From a virus, in the IMG/VR virus record IMGVR_UViG_3300042519_001962, positions 1 through 64,000 of that record: a stretch of 64,000 bases of DNA; one strand, written 5' to 3'. Positions 38,778 through 48,395 of this stretch are shown piece by piece. The notes under the pieces were generated by a model, which was not told where the DNA came from, ran no database searches, and saw only the letters and a program-made list of their open reading frames with translations. The translations under genes and the position numbers were made by a program. How positions within the stretch are numbered: position 1 is the first letter of the stretch; every line of letters begins with the position of its first letter.

Positions 38778-39086
38778 TTATAGGTATTTAGGTCCGTACA
38801 TACCATATTTAGCAGTTCCATCAAAGATATTACCTCTACTATGTTTAGCAGCGGCTCTCCAACTAGCAGGTTTCATTAAATCACCTTTTTTGATTGGAGC
38901 TCCTAAGTGTTCACCATCAACCATTGATACGAACCCCCAAACAGTGGTTCCATGCATCATTTTAATAAATTTACTACCTTTATTGGGTAATATTGGAGTC
39001 CAAGCTTTGTGAGTAAAGGTATTGTTCCACTCAGTTTCTAACTCAGTATTAACATTTTCTAACCAGATTTCGAATTTTGTTTTCAT
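38778..39086 (-). CDS. Conserved phage protein, 102 aa
   Basis: Contains GFVSMVDGEHLGAPIKKGDLM and ends GMYGPKYL. The ASWRAAAKHSRGNIFDGTAKY segment is familiar from T4-like and other large phages. Function unknown. Confidence 0.7.
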   Translation of the reverse strand: MKTKFEIWLENVNTELETEWNNTFTHKAWTPILPNKGSKFIKMMHGTTVWGFVSMVDGEHLGAPIKKGDLMKPASWRAAAKHSRGNIFDGTAKYGMYGPKYL

Positions 39087-39126
39087 TTTATTAGTTTTAG
39101 GGGTTTAATTATCTCTTATTACTCTG

Positions 39127-39158
39127 TAAACATACGAATAATTCCTGATATAAACAAG
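39127..39158 (-). promoter_or_regulatory. Promoter, 32-bp Bacteroidota type
   Basis: CTTG-N20-TATGTTTA followed by an AAACCCCTAAAA leader to the gene at 39086. Confidence 0.75.
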
Positions 39159-39169
39159 ACATTTCGTAA

Positions 39170-39511
39170 TTATTTTTTAACAAATGAACGTTCACAACTA
39201 CCTGTTTTACAAATAAACCAATTCCAATTTTCATTAGATACGAACCTATCCCAATTTGAACCTTTAACAAAATGACCTACACTTTTATCATAGGTACATA
39301 CATCAATCTCTTTTAAACATCTACGGATTGATGAATAATATCCGCTACTCTTATATCCTAACATATCCTCAATAACATCCACCCACTTTGGTTTTGGATT
39401 ATTATTAATTACTTTGATAAGGGATGGATATACCCTAATTAAGAACTTTTTGTTCTCTGAATCATAGCCAACTTTTTTCTCAAATACTTCGTTAAATTTC
39501 TCTTTGTTCAT
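39170..39511 (-). CDS. Hypothetical protein, 113 aa
   Basis: Basic helical protein beginning MNKEKFNEVFEKK. The Met at 39511 is used because it directly follows the leader. It has two CxxxxxC-like pairs at the C-terminus (FICKTGSCERSF). Confidence 0.6.
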   Translation of the reverse strand: MNKEKFNEVFEKKVGYDSENKKFLIRVYPSLIKVINNNPKPKWVDVIEDMLGYKSSGYYSSIRRCLKEIDVCTYDKSVGHFVKGSNWDRFVSNENWNWFICKTGSCERSFVKK

Positions 39512-39555
39512 AATTTTTAATTTTAGGGGTTTAATTATCATCTCTTATTACTATG

Positions 39556-39587
39556 TAAACCTACGAATAATTCCTGATATAAACAAG
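39556..39587 (-). promoter_or_regulatory. Promoter, 32-bp Bacteroidota type
   Basis: CTTG-N20-TAGGTTTA with AAACCCCTAAAA leader. Confidence 0.75.
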
Positions 39588-39641
39588 CCTTTTGCCAATT
39601 ATTTTTCAACTTTTTTATAACGTGTTGATAATCAATGGCAC

Positions 39642-39670
39642 AAAAAATCCCCAACCTTACGGGGTTGGGG
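39642..39670 (-). terminator. Terminator of groESL
   Basis: CCCCAACC pairs with GGTTGGGG around a 6-base loop, with T6 on the minus strand, 51 bases after the GroEL stop. Confidence 0.85.
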
Positions 39671-39721
39671 TTCTTGTTAGGTCCAGTCACTTTAAATTAC
39701 GACAGGATTCCTATATAAGTA

Positions 39722-41329
<1,608 letters not shown>

Positions 41330-41626
41330 TTATAATTTCATTAATAAATCCGAATCTCTAACAAGGTTATAACTAACCCCACCTAACTTAATTTTCTCAC
41401 CAGGAGTTCCATTTGATATTAATACTTTATCACCTTCATTTACTGATAATTTAATCCACTCACCACCTTGTGATGGGTATCCATCACTAACTGCAATTAC
41501 AACTGCTTCCACAACTGTTTGAGTTGATTGATTTAAGATGATACCACCAGATGATTTTTTATCTGAAGTATCTTCTAATTTTAAGAGAACTCTATCTCCT
41601 AATGGTTTTCCTACATTTTCTGCCAT
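41330..41626 (-). CDS. groS: Co-chaperonin GroES
   Basis: 98 aa with GDRVLLKLEDTSDKKSSGGI and the mobile loop, VVIAVSDGYPSQGGE and the C-terminal VSYNLVRDSDLLMKL. It forms the lid of GroEL. Sequence length is normal for bacterial GroES. Confidence 0.93.
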   Translation of the reverse strand: MAENVGKPLGDRVLLKLEDTSDKKSSGGIILNQSTQTVVEAVVIAVSDGYPSQGGEWIKLSVNEGDKVLISNGTPGEKIKLGGVSYNLVRDSDLLMKL

Positions 41627-41631
41627 AATCT

Positions 41632-41892
41632 TTATTTGTTTTTATAATCATTTATTAAATCTCTGAAGATAGCACATAATTCGTACTCTTCAACTTGTTC
41701 ATTATATTTCATAAGAAGTTCCACCCAATCAATACCAAACCCCTTAACCAATTCGAATGGGTCTGTACCATTCCTATGGTAAGCTTTGATGAATGTTTGA
41801 GTTATTCGATGTAAATCATTATCTTTAGGCATATTTCCAAATGCTTCAAAAAATTCATTTACCGAAAATCTTCCTCCCTCCAATGCTCTCAT
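41632..41892 (-). CDS. Hypothetical protein, 86 aa
   Basis: Helical acidic protein that precedes groES by 5 bases in the same operon. It contains GFGIDWVELLMKYNEQ. No family recognised. Confidence 0.65.
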   Translation of the reverse strand: MRALEGGRFSVNEFFEAFGNMPKDNDLHRITQTFIKAYHRNGTDPFELVKGFGIDWVELLMKYNEQVEEYELCAIFRDLINDYKNK

Positions 41893-41914
41893 ATGCGTTA
41901 ATTTTATATTTCTA

Positions 41915-41946
41915 CAAATATACGAAAAATATTTTAATCTACCAAA
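41915..41946 (-). promoter_or_regulatory. Promoter of groESL
   Basis: TTTG-N20-TATATTTG; the -33 box lies within the 3' end of the upstream gene. Confidence 0.8.
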
Positions 41947-42248
41947 CTATTTTTAAGTTTTAGTAATTCTGCACATCTTTCGTAATATTCATCACCCTCA
42001 TATGCCTTTAACAATTTTTCAACTGTATCATACAACTCTTCTTTTGTAATCAATAGATTAGTTACAATATCCATACCATTTGAATCTTTGTCATCAAATG
42101 AGTAGATTCGCATGATTGAAAATGACATTTTGTCAGATTTTGCGAAATCAAATACATTCTCATACAATAATTGGTTGATTGTATCCCTATTTAATTCTAC
42201 CCATTTTAATATGGAATCGTTGTTAAGATATAGTTTTTTGGTTTTCAA
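41934..42248 (-). CDS. Hypothetical protein, 104 aa
   Basis: Helical acidic protein with two leucine-rich helices in the C-terminal half. It is the last gene of the heme-oxygenase operon, 5 bases from the bilin reductase. No family recognised. Confidence 0.65.
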   Translation of the reverse strand: MKTKKLYLNNDSILKWVELNRDTINQLLYENVFDFAKSDKMSFSIMRIYSFDDKDSNGMDIVTNLLITKEELYDTVEKLLKAYEGDEYYERCAELLKLKNSLVD

Positions 42249-42253
42249 TATTT

Positions 42254-42895
42254 TTATATTTCTGGAAATAGTACTTTTTGCATAAAGTAGGTAGCCCTCT
42301 CTTCTCCAATTTCCGTTTTCAATGCACCAAATGTACGAGGATTATCAGCTTGGTGTCTACAATATATGTTTTGGTTTTCTATAATAATTCTCAACTCATT
42401 TGAATCGGATGTAATATCTACTTCACTTCTTAATTGTTCAATATATCGTTGAAATACCCCCCAAGCAGTTTCAAATATTTTCTCATATTCATCTTCAGTA
42501 GGTCTTACTGCTATGAATTGTTCCGAAAATACCGATGCCCAATAAGGTAACTTTCTATCGGTGTTCCATTCAGTATTATGCCAATCTTCATCATAAAGGA
42601 CTGGGGAACAATCTATAAATGCTCCACTTATCTTTCCACTATTAGTACCACCAACTACATCAAATCCAAAGATTGGTGCTTTTGAGTTCTTATGTGGGAA
42701 ACAAGTGATGTGACAAACTGCAAGTGAACCTACAAAGTATCTCTCTACGTGAGCTAATCTGAAAATTGGTGATTCGTATCGGTAGTTCTCCCAACCATAA
42801 TCATCAGTATGGAGTTCTTTAACCCCATCGATTGATTCGATGAGGTTTTTAAACTTCTCACTATGATATGTTATACGTTCTACTAAATCGTACAT
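42254..42895 (-). CDS. Ferredoxin-dependent bilin reductase, PcyA-like
   Basis: 213 aa. The central part aligns with cyanobacterial PcyA: NYRYESPIFRLAHVERYFVG, then CHITCFPHKNSKAPIFGFDVVGG and ISGAFIDCSPV, then LPYWASVFSEQFIAVRP and a C-terminal NIYCRHQADNPRTFGA and YFMQKVLFPE. Glu51, His62 and Asp79 correspond to the PcyA proton-donor residues Glu76, His88 and Asp105. It reduces biliverdin to a bilin using ferredoxin electrons. The protein is about 35 residues shorter than PcyA. Phage members known as PebS and PcyX are of similar size. It overlaps the heme oxygenase gene by 13 bases. Its exact product cannot be told from sequence. Confidence 0.93.
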   Translation of the reverse strand: MYDLVERITYHSEKFKNLIESIDGVKELHTDDYGWENYRYESPIFRLAHVERYFVGSLAVCHITCFPHKNSKAPIFGFDVVGGTNSGKISGAFIDCSPVLYDEDWHNTEWNTDRKLPYWASVFSEQFIAVRPTEDEYEKIFETAWGVFQRYIEQLRSEVDITSDSNELRIIIENQNIYCRHQADNPRTFGALKTEIGEERATYFMQKVLFPEI

Positions 42896-43395
42896 TTTTC
42901 TAATTCTTTAAAGATTTCAATCATAAAATCAAATCCTGCATTTACCTCATCTGCCCATTCATCTTTTTGAATAGCTCTGATTGAACCAGCACATTCCATC
43001 ATATTTTCAAAATCATACATTTTACCTTGACCGGGTGTTTTCTCTTTCATCATCTGTCCACCAAACATAATTGCTAAGTAGTTAAGATAGATATGAGCAT
43101 TTGCCTCATCTTGTGTTAATCCTTTTAGATATTGAATATATGATTCGGTTGCTGAATCAGGTGAAACATCTGATACACCTAAGTATCCCAAATCCTCACT
43201 TACAGCTGATACTCTCTTTAATCCCTCATTTGGAAATTCAAAGTTGTTTTCCAATGTTGAAAAGATTGCTAATTGTGATTTAAGATACTCACCATATTGA
43301 GATGCGGTTAATCTACCACTAAACATCAATCCGTTGAATGGCATTCTTTCAGCCAATTTGTGCTTTTCAGCAGTTGCTTCTTTTAAAGGTAACAT
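42883..43395 (-). CDS. Heme oxygenase
   Basis: 170 aa. The heme-binding helix LKEATAEKHKLAERMPF has the axial ligand His12, and the distal helix AHIYLNYLAIMFGGQMMKE corresponds to AHSYTRYLGDLSGGQ of cyanobacterial HO1. The C-terminal EVNAGFDFMIEIFKELE also aligns. It opens heme to biliverdin IX alpha, iron and CO with ferredoxin electrons. It is about 60 residues shorter than HO1, as is common for phage versions. The reductase that follows would use its product. Confidence 0.9.
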   Translation of the reverse strand: MLPLKEATAEKHKLAERMPFNGLMFSGRLTASQYGEYLKSQLAIFSTLENNFEFPNEGLKRVSAVSEDLGYLGVSDVSPDSATESYIQYLKGLTQDEANAHIYLNYLAIMFGGQMMKEKTPGQGKMYDFENMMECAGSIRAIQKDEWADEVNAGFDFMIEIFKELEKCTI

Positions 43396-43396
43396 A

Positions 43397-43567
43397 TTAT
43401 TTATCTTCAGTTAAAAATGTTAAAACTATATATGGTATTACTGCTGCCGGTCCTAAGACAACTAATAACGCTCTCCATAAAATTGGGTCTACTTTAGTGT
43501 GGTAACCCAAACCACCACAAATACCACTTAGGAATTTGTTCTTACTACTTCTATAAAATTTTCTCAT
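43397..43567 (-). CDS. PspC-domain membrane protein, 56 aa
   Basis: Short frame: RSSKNKFLSGICGGLGYHT followed by a membrane span ending in TFLTEDK. This is the PspC domain of phage-shock protein C. It is one base upstream of the heme oxygenase gene. Role in this operon unknown; it may signal or stabilise membrane stress. Confidence 0.8.
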   Translation of the reverse strand: MRKFYRSSKNKFLSGICGGLGYHTKVDPILWRALLVVLGPAAVIPYIVLTFLTEDK

Positions 43568-43577
43568 AATTTTGTTT

Positions 43578-43793
43578 TTATTTGTTATTTAATTTACCAT
43601 CATCAAGTTGGGAATCTAAATTCCCAGCGTCTTGGTATGCATCGTATAATAATTCCAATGCTTTTTCAATTTTTGTTTGTATATCCGGATTAACTTCCGT
43701 AAGTGGATGATTTAATATATGTTCATCAATTGTACAACATACTACATGAAGTCTATCCATTAATTCCAAATAGTGTCCATCGTTTATTTCCAT
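43578..43793 (-). CDS. Conserved phage protein, 71 aa
   Basis: HYLELMDRLHVVCCTIDEHIL and EKALELLYDAYQ match a small helical protein common in T4-like cyanophages. Function unknown. Confidence 0.75.
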   Translation of the reverse strand: MEINDGHYLELMDRLHVVCCTIDEHILNHPLTEVNPDIQTKIEKALELLYDAYQDAGNLDSQLDDGKLNNK

Positions 43794-44026
43794 AAGTTTG
43801 TAATTTCAATTATTATTTCTGTTTTGTTTTTATGTAATACATAACCACTCCATCTGTTATCCATTCTACATACCCTATTAAAGTTAAATACTTCAATTTC
43901 GTTACCATCATACCAACCAGTAATTGAGTTTGGCTGATAATCTATTCCTAAGCTTTGTATTTTATCTTCTAAATATAATTTACGAACTTTGGATTCTAAA
44001 TCATATACCGATATATGAATTGTCAT
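43784..44026 (-). CDS. Hypothetical protein, 80 aa
   Basis: Beta-rich second half (GWYDGNEIEVFNFNR, SGYVLHKNKTEIII). It overlaps the 71-aa gene by 10 bases. No family recognised. Confidence 0.6.
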   Translation of the reverse strand: MTIHISVYDLESKVRKLYLEDKIQSLGIDYQPNSITGWYDGNEIEVFNFNRVCRMDNRWSGYVLHKNKTEIIIEITNLWK

Positions 44027-44032
44027 TTTAAT

Positions 44033-44179
44033 TTATTTTTTAAAAATATCGGATAGTTTTTTACCTTCTTTTATAATTCTACCCGTTTGTTCATCCATCT
44101 CAGGTGCTTTCCACATATGGTAAGCGATAAATAAAAAATTAACTATCGTACAAATTCCAATAATTTTAAATATAATCAT
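44033..44179 (-). CDS. Small single-span membrane protein, 48 aa
   Basis: Hydrophobic N-terminus (MIIFKIIGICTIVNFLF) followed by a charged tail. It fills the gap between two genes with 6 bases to the next one. Confidence 0.6.
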   Translation of the reverse strand: MIIFKIIGICTIVNFLFIAYHMWKAPEMDEQTGRIIKEGKKLSDIFKK

Positions 44180-44206
44180 TATTTATGCTTTAATTGTTGG
44201 TTTTAA

Positions 44207-44767
44207 TTATACTGCAGCGTATCTTAGTAAACATCCTATAAATCCATTTGGTCTATATTCTTCAGGATTATCTAATACTTTTTCTAAACGCTCTATTAAA
44301 CTTTGTTTCAGCATCTCCTCATTGTTGTTAGTTGGAAAATCTTGTGCAAATTCAGGTGACCAAGTTAACGTGATACTTTGTGTAGGTTCGAATGTTTCTG
44401 GATTATATACAATAGGACCAAAAACACAACCATCTTTTACTGGTTTATATATTTCCATCGGGTCATACATTTTTGGAGTAAACATTATAGTGTAAACATA
44501 CCCTACTTTACCCATATAAGGTGGTTCTTCAACATCTGACATTTTGTGAGTTTTCATAACAACTGCCTTTTCTCCATCTTCAGTCAAACCAGCTGGTAGG
44601 TCCATCCATACTATCTTATCAAATCCTAAAGACTTGATTAATTCTGATTCTACTTGAATACGTTGTTCTTCAGTTAATTTAATAATAAATTCACTATCGA
44701 AGTATCCATAAGTTTTATCTGCATCTCCGCAGATTGATAATAATTTTTCTGTTAAATTTGATTTCAT
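44207..44767 (-). CDS. Hypothetical acidic protein, 186 aa
   Basis: Contains VGYVYTIMFTPKMYDP and YNPETFEPTQSITLTW beta segments and a helical tail. It starts 5 bases after thyA. No family recognised. Confidence 0.65.
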   Translation of the reverse strand: MKSNLTEKLLSICGDADKTYGYFDSEFIIKLTEEQRIQVESELIKSLGFDKIVWMDLPAGLTEDGEKAVVMKTHKMSDVEEPPYMGKVGYVYTIMFTPKMYDPMEIYKPVKDGCVFGPIVYNPETFEPTQSITLTWSPEFAQDFPTNNNEEMLKQSLIERLEKVLDNPEEYRPNGFIGCLLRYAAV

Positions 44768-44772
44768 AATTT

Positions 44773-45876
44773 TTAATTTGATAATGGTGCTTTGATTGCT
44801 GGATGTGATTGATAATTTTCAATTTCAAATTGCGCAATACTTTGGTATTCTATATCTATTCCTGTTATAGGACAAGGATTGAATTTTAGCGTAGGTAACT
44901 CAAATGGTTTTCTACTAATTTGTTCTTTTGCTTGTTCAATGTGATTTAAATACAAATGTGTATCACCTAAATTTCCAATCAATTCATCAGGTATCATATT
45001 TACTTCTTTAGCAATGATTTCTAATAACAATCCATAAGATGCTATGTTGAATGGTAAACCTAAGAATGTATCTACTGAGCGTTGATTCCACATTAATGAG
45101 ATTGCTCGAGTTGGAATACCCCAATCGTTCATTAATATCTCATTTGTATCAACATGAGCTGCAAACTTAGATTCTGGTCTTTGACCTAAACATACACCTA
45201 TTCTCTCTTCATGGCTCAACTCTCTCGTATAAACTTGAAATCCATAATGACAAGGTGGAAGAACCATTTGGTCTAATTCACCTACATTCCAAGCATTAAC
45301 CATTAATCGTCTTGAGTCTGGATTTGTTTTAAGGTCATTGATTAGGTTTTGTATTTGGTCTACACCACCTTTGTTAATCTCACCCGCTTCATGTGCCCAC
45401 TTCCTCCATTGCTTACCATAAATTGGTCCTAATTCACCGTATCTACTAGCAAACTCATCATCTAATTTAATTGTATATATAAATTCTTCTTGAGTCAAAA
45501 GTCTTATTTCATCCCCTACAACAAGTAGTAGTCTGTCATAAATCATATCATCTAAATCCCCAATGTCAGATTTTAACCACATCTTATCAACAGTATCAAC
45601 GTAGTTTTTATAGGCATCACCATTCCAAATGTTACAACCATTATCAACCAAATACTTAATATTAGTATCACCCTTCAAAAACCATAGTAATTCAGTTACA
45701 ATAGTTTTAAATGGCATCTTCTTAGTTGTTAGAAGTGGAAATCCATCTTTCATATTGTGTCTGATAGTATAACCAAATATTGACTTTGTGCCAGTACCAG
45801 TTCTATCTTTCTTATCAATACCATAATCTAAAATGGTTTGAAGTAAATCCTGATATTGTTTATCTATTTTATTCAT
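44773..45876 (-). CDS. thyA: Thymidylate synthase
   Basis: 367 aa. DRTGTGTKSIFG and the R-loop at residues 25-40, ELLWFLKGDTNIKYL, PDSRRLMVNAWNVGEL, then the active site LPPCHYGF with Cys209, RSVDTFLGLPFNIASYGLL and LGDTHLYLNH. It methylates dUMP to dTMP with methylene-tetrahydrofolate. It is longer than the usual 264-316 residues because of an insertion around residues 95-145 (MWLKSDIGDLDD onward). The downstream ORF context does not suggest dUMP hydroxymethylation. Confidence 0.95.
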   Translation of the reverse strand: MNKIDKQYQDLLQTILDYGIDKKDRTGTGTKSIFGYTIRHNMKDGFPLLTTKKMPFKTIVTELLWFLKGDTNIKYLVDNGCNIWNGDAYKNYVDTVDKMWLKSDIGDLDDMIYDRLLLVVGDEIRLLTQEEFIYTIKLDDEFASRYGELGPIYGKQWRKWAHEAGEINKGGVDQIQNLINDLKTNPDSRRLMVNAWNVGELDQMVLPPCHYGFQVYTRELSHEERIGVCLGQRPESKFAAHVDTNEILMNDWGIPTRAISLMWNQRSVDTFLGLPFNIASYGLLLEIIAKEVNMIPDELIGNLGDTHLYLNHIEQAKEQISRKPFELPTLKFNPCPITGIDIEYQSIAQFEIENYQSHPAIKAPLSN

Positions 45877-45882
45877 ATCTTT

Positions 45883-46143
45883 CTATTCTTTTGTTGGTAT
45901 TGTCCAAATATGAATTGGAGTAAAATCACCTAAGTATGCTGATAGTACGTTAAACTCAACCCACTCAACAGCTTCCTCAAATGTCATATTTTCTTTATTC
46001 TCATCATAAACTAAGCATTCCATTTTATAGATATCATATATAACTCTACCACTATCGGAAATTCCAACAATAGCTTCATCCATATCATCCCATATATATG
46101 CGTCTGGGTTTACCTCATTAATTTTTTCTCTATTATAACTCAT
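45883..46143 (-). CDS. Hypothetical acidic protein, 86 aa
   Basis: Acidic protein with DAYIWDDMDEAIVGI and FEEAVEWVEFNV. Two residues of space from thyA. No family recognised. Confidence 0.6.
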   Translation of the reverse strand: MSYNREKINEVNPDAYIWDDMDEAIVGISDSGRVIYDIYKMECLVYDENKENMTFEEAVEWVEFNVLSAYLGDFTPIHIWTIPTKE

Positions 46144-46146
46144 AGT

Positions 46147-46428
46147 TTATTTTTTATTTGGTGTTTGTTTAGCTTTTTCTCTTTTACGTTTTTCATCCAA
46201 CTTAGCGAACGCATCATGTAACTCACCCAACTTACCTTTTTTCTCTAATGCTGCCTGCTTTTGTGCATCTTTATATGCTTTATCCCAACCAGCTGGATAT
46301 TTAATCTCAACAGAAACAGGTCCATTTGTAGTTCTATCTAAATCATACTTCCAAATAGATATACAACCATCATCATCTTTATAGATACGTTCAAATTTAC
46401 GAGGTTGGTTTGTTGCACTTATTGCCAT
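46147..46428 (-). CDS. Conserved phage protein, 93 aa
   Basis: FERIYKDDDGCISIWKYDLDR followed by a basic helical tail. Known as a small hypothetical in T4-like phages. Function unknown. Confidence 0.65.
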   Translation of the reverse strand: MAISATNQPRKFERIYKDDDGCISIWKYDLDRTTNGPVSVEIKYPAGWDKAYKDAQKQAALEKKGKLGELHDAFAKLDEKRKREKAKQTPNKK

Positions 46429-46438
46429 ATTCTAATTT

Positions 46439-47098
46439 TTAATCCCACCAGCCCCTCATATCCGAACCATCAAACCATTCGTTCCATGTATCAGTTTTTA
46501 ACATTTCTTCAGCTGATTTTGTAGTTTTGAATTTTTTATATCCATTTATATCCTGTCCTTCGAAGATTTTCCAAAGTTCTTTCCACTCTTGCGCTTCTAA
46601 CTTTCTAGCTCTATCAAAAACTTTACGATTGTGTTTCTTTTCTGATGGAGTTTCATTATCTACTAATACATAAAGTTTTTCATTATTTTCTCCAAATGGA
46701 TTATCAGTAGTTTCACCAGTTTCTTCAAATTGCCAATCTCTCATATAAAGAACCCCCAATTCCCCTTCAGCCATATCGATGTATTTATCATCGTTAATGT
46801 TTTTAAGAATTTGGATTGCTCTTTGCATTTTGGCAATCTTCTTATCACGTGATTCTCTAACCTCTATACCATCATGCATCTTTGCTTCCATTATTTCTAA
46901 TGAAGTTTGTAATGCCTCTAATGTGAATCGGTAATCATACCATCTATGGTTCCATAACATTTTACGGAATCTATAAATGTTTTTAAAAAATACCGGTATC
47001 TTATAACGAACTACTTCGTAAGTTTTATACCACCAACTTTCATGTCTAATCAGAGTTTTTAAGCTATCTCCAAAACTATCTGCAAATCCTACTTTCAT
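46439..47098 (-). CDS. Conserved phage protein, 219 aa
   Basis: YKIPVFFKNIYRFRKMLWNHRWYDYRF followed by a helical middle and a C-terminal part rich in Lys/Trp (EWFDGSDMRGWWD). Similar sequences occur in large phages. Function unknown. Confidence 0.65.
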   Translation of the reverse strand: MKVGFADSFGDSLKTLIRHESWWYKTYEVVRYKIPVFFKNIYRFRKMLWNHRWYDYRFTLEALQTSLEIMEAKMHDGIEVRESRDKKIAKMQRAIQILKNINDDKYIDMAEGELGVLYMRDWQFEETGETTDNPFGENNEKLYVLVDNETPSEKKHNRKVFDRARKLEAQEWKELWKIFEGQDINGYKKFKTTKSAEEMLKTDTWNEWFDGSDMRGWWD

Positions 47099-47101
47099 AA
47101 T

Positions 47102-47356
47102 TTATTTTATTAATTCAAATACGTGCCATACAAAGTATCCATCAATGTATGTTTCAATATATTTCATACCTTCATCAATATCCCAACCAGTACCCACAAT
47201 GCAAATGTGTCTTTCTTCTACTTTCTCTTTAGGATTTACTACGGCCCAAAGACATGGAAATTCACCATGCAATTTAACTGTTAGGATTTCAGCACCTTTA
47301 GGTAATTTTAAAGTGCAGTCTTGTGAAGTTACCGGATATTTATAAATTGTTTTCAT
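47102..47356 (-). CDS. DUF7352-like protein, 84 aa
   Basis: IYKYPVTSQDCTLKLPKGAEIL and CLWAVVNPKEK with GTGWDIDEG and YFVWHVFEL match a short beta-sandwich family that I know from phages as DUF7352. Function unknown. Confidence 0.75.
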   Translation of the reverse strand: MKTIYKYPVTSQDCTLKLPKGAEILTVKLHGEFPCLWAVVNPKEKVEERHICIVGTGWDIDEGMKYIETYIDGYFVWHVFELIK

Positions 47357-47359
47357 ATT

Positions 47360-47770
47360 TTATACTGTATGTTCTATTTGTACTCTTACACAATTTTGTG
47401 GTAATCTACTAACGTGTCTATAATTGTTAATGTATCCCATCATATTTGCTGAACCAATTGCGTTTGCTGAATGTATTACAACATCAACAACAGCATGTCC
47501 GTCCAACCATTGATTAACCAACCATTTAGTGCAATCCATTCCAGTCTTTTCCTTAATATTATCATAGTTTAATTCATAATTGTGATATACATTCTTATGC
47601 CACTCTGCCATTGCAGTATCTCCTAAATCGTGGTCCAATGAAATCAAGTCAATATTTTCCAATCCAATGTAAGTAACTGTATCAATAAATTGTTCATAGT
47701 TTCTAACAACTACCCAAGATTCTTTATCTACTGGAGTTCTTACATCATCTAAGTAAATTCTTTTTTTCAT
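47360..47770 (-). CDS. Cyclic-phosphate-type receiver-like domain protein
   Basis: 136 aa. RIYLDDVRTPVD and ISLDHDLGD match the receiver-like domain that is called cyclic-phosphate processing (cREC). The aspartates after the first and third strands form the acidic site. HSANAIGSANMMGYINN is a further conserved segment. The role in this operon is unknown. Confidence 0.75.
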   Translation of the reverse strand: MKKRIYLDDVRTPVDKESWVVVRNYEQFIDTVTYIGLENIDLISLDHDLGDTAMAEWHKNVYHNYELNYDNIKEKTGMDCTKWLVNQWLDGHAVVDVVIHSANAIGSANMMGYINNYRHVSRLPQNCVRVQIEHTV

Positions 47771-47781
47771 AATTTAATTTT

Positions 47782-47988
47782 TTATCTTACGATATTAAAT
47801 GAGTTAATCTTATTACAATTTGTACATACGATGGTATCAATTCTACCCCTTACACAACTATCATGCTCCCAAAGTTCAACTAATGTGGGTGTAGAACATC
47901 CACATTTATCATCTTGAACTGAACTTTTACCATTCCAATGTTTAAGTTGTGGGTCAACAGACCACTCTTCTTTTAATTTACTTACCAT
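47782..47988 (-). CDS. Cysteine-rich zinc-ribbon-like protein, 68 aa
   Basis: MVSKLKEEW start with CGCST and CTNCNK, which may hold zinc. The Met at 47988 follows the upstream stop as TAA-T-ATG. Function unknown. Confidence 0.65.
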   Translation of the reverse strand: MVSKLKEEWSVDPQLKHWNGKSSVQDDKCGCSTPTLVELWEHDSCVRGRIDTIVCTNCNKINSFNIVR

Positions 47989-47989
47989 A

Positions 47990-48334
47990 TTAATAACCAA
48001 TAAAAAATACATCCAACTTAGGTGCAAATCCATCTGAAACAATATCATCATAGATATCATTCAACCAATAGTTTTGAGCCATATCCAAATCATTCATAGT
48101 TTCATTATAGATATCCTCAAATGAATACCCATCACCGAATCCATGTGCACATACCGATTTTGATATTTCACGAAGTGATTTTTCATCACCATCTTTAAAG
48201 ATTTCAAATAGTGCTTTTTCAATGTTTTGTTTAACAATTTCAGCTACCTTATCATTATGGTCATACATTTCTTTTGACCAAGGTTTGGTGATTTCGATAC
48301 CATACTTAAACTGATTTTGTTTCCTTGCTGCCAT
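47990..48334 (-). CDS. Hypothetical protein, 114 aa
   Basis: Helical acidic protein with IVKQNIEKALFEIFKDGDE. First gene behind promoter 48364-48395 and therefore the head of the thyA-heme oxygenase-bilin reductase operon. No family recognised. Confidence 0.65.
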   Translation of the reverse strand: MAARKQNQFKYGIEITKPWSKEMYDHNDKVAEIVKQNIEKALFEIFKDGDEKSLREISKSVCAHGFGDGYSFEDIYNETMNDLDMAQNYWLNDIYDDIVSDGFAPKLDVFFIGY

Positions 48335-48363
48335 ATATTTTAGAGTTTTAAGTTATTAATAAT

Positions 48364-48395
48364 CAAATATACGAAATTAATTTGGAATATCCAAA
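48364..48395 (-). promoter_or_regulatory. Promoter of the thyA-HO-bilin reductase operon
   Basis: TTTG-N20-TATATTTG. I find no other promoter or terminator between it and the groESL promoter at 41915, so it should drive about 6.4 kb. Confidence 0.8.

Noticed and set aside
44773-45876. dUMP/dCMP hydroxymethylase instead of thymidylate synthase
   Set aside because: The active-site and nucleotide-binding motifs follow ThyA and no other modified-base genes are visible.
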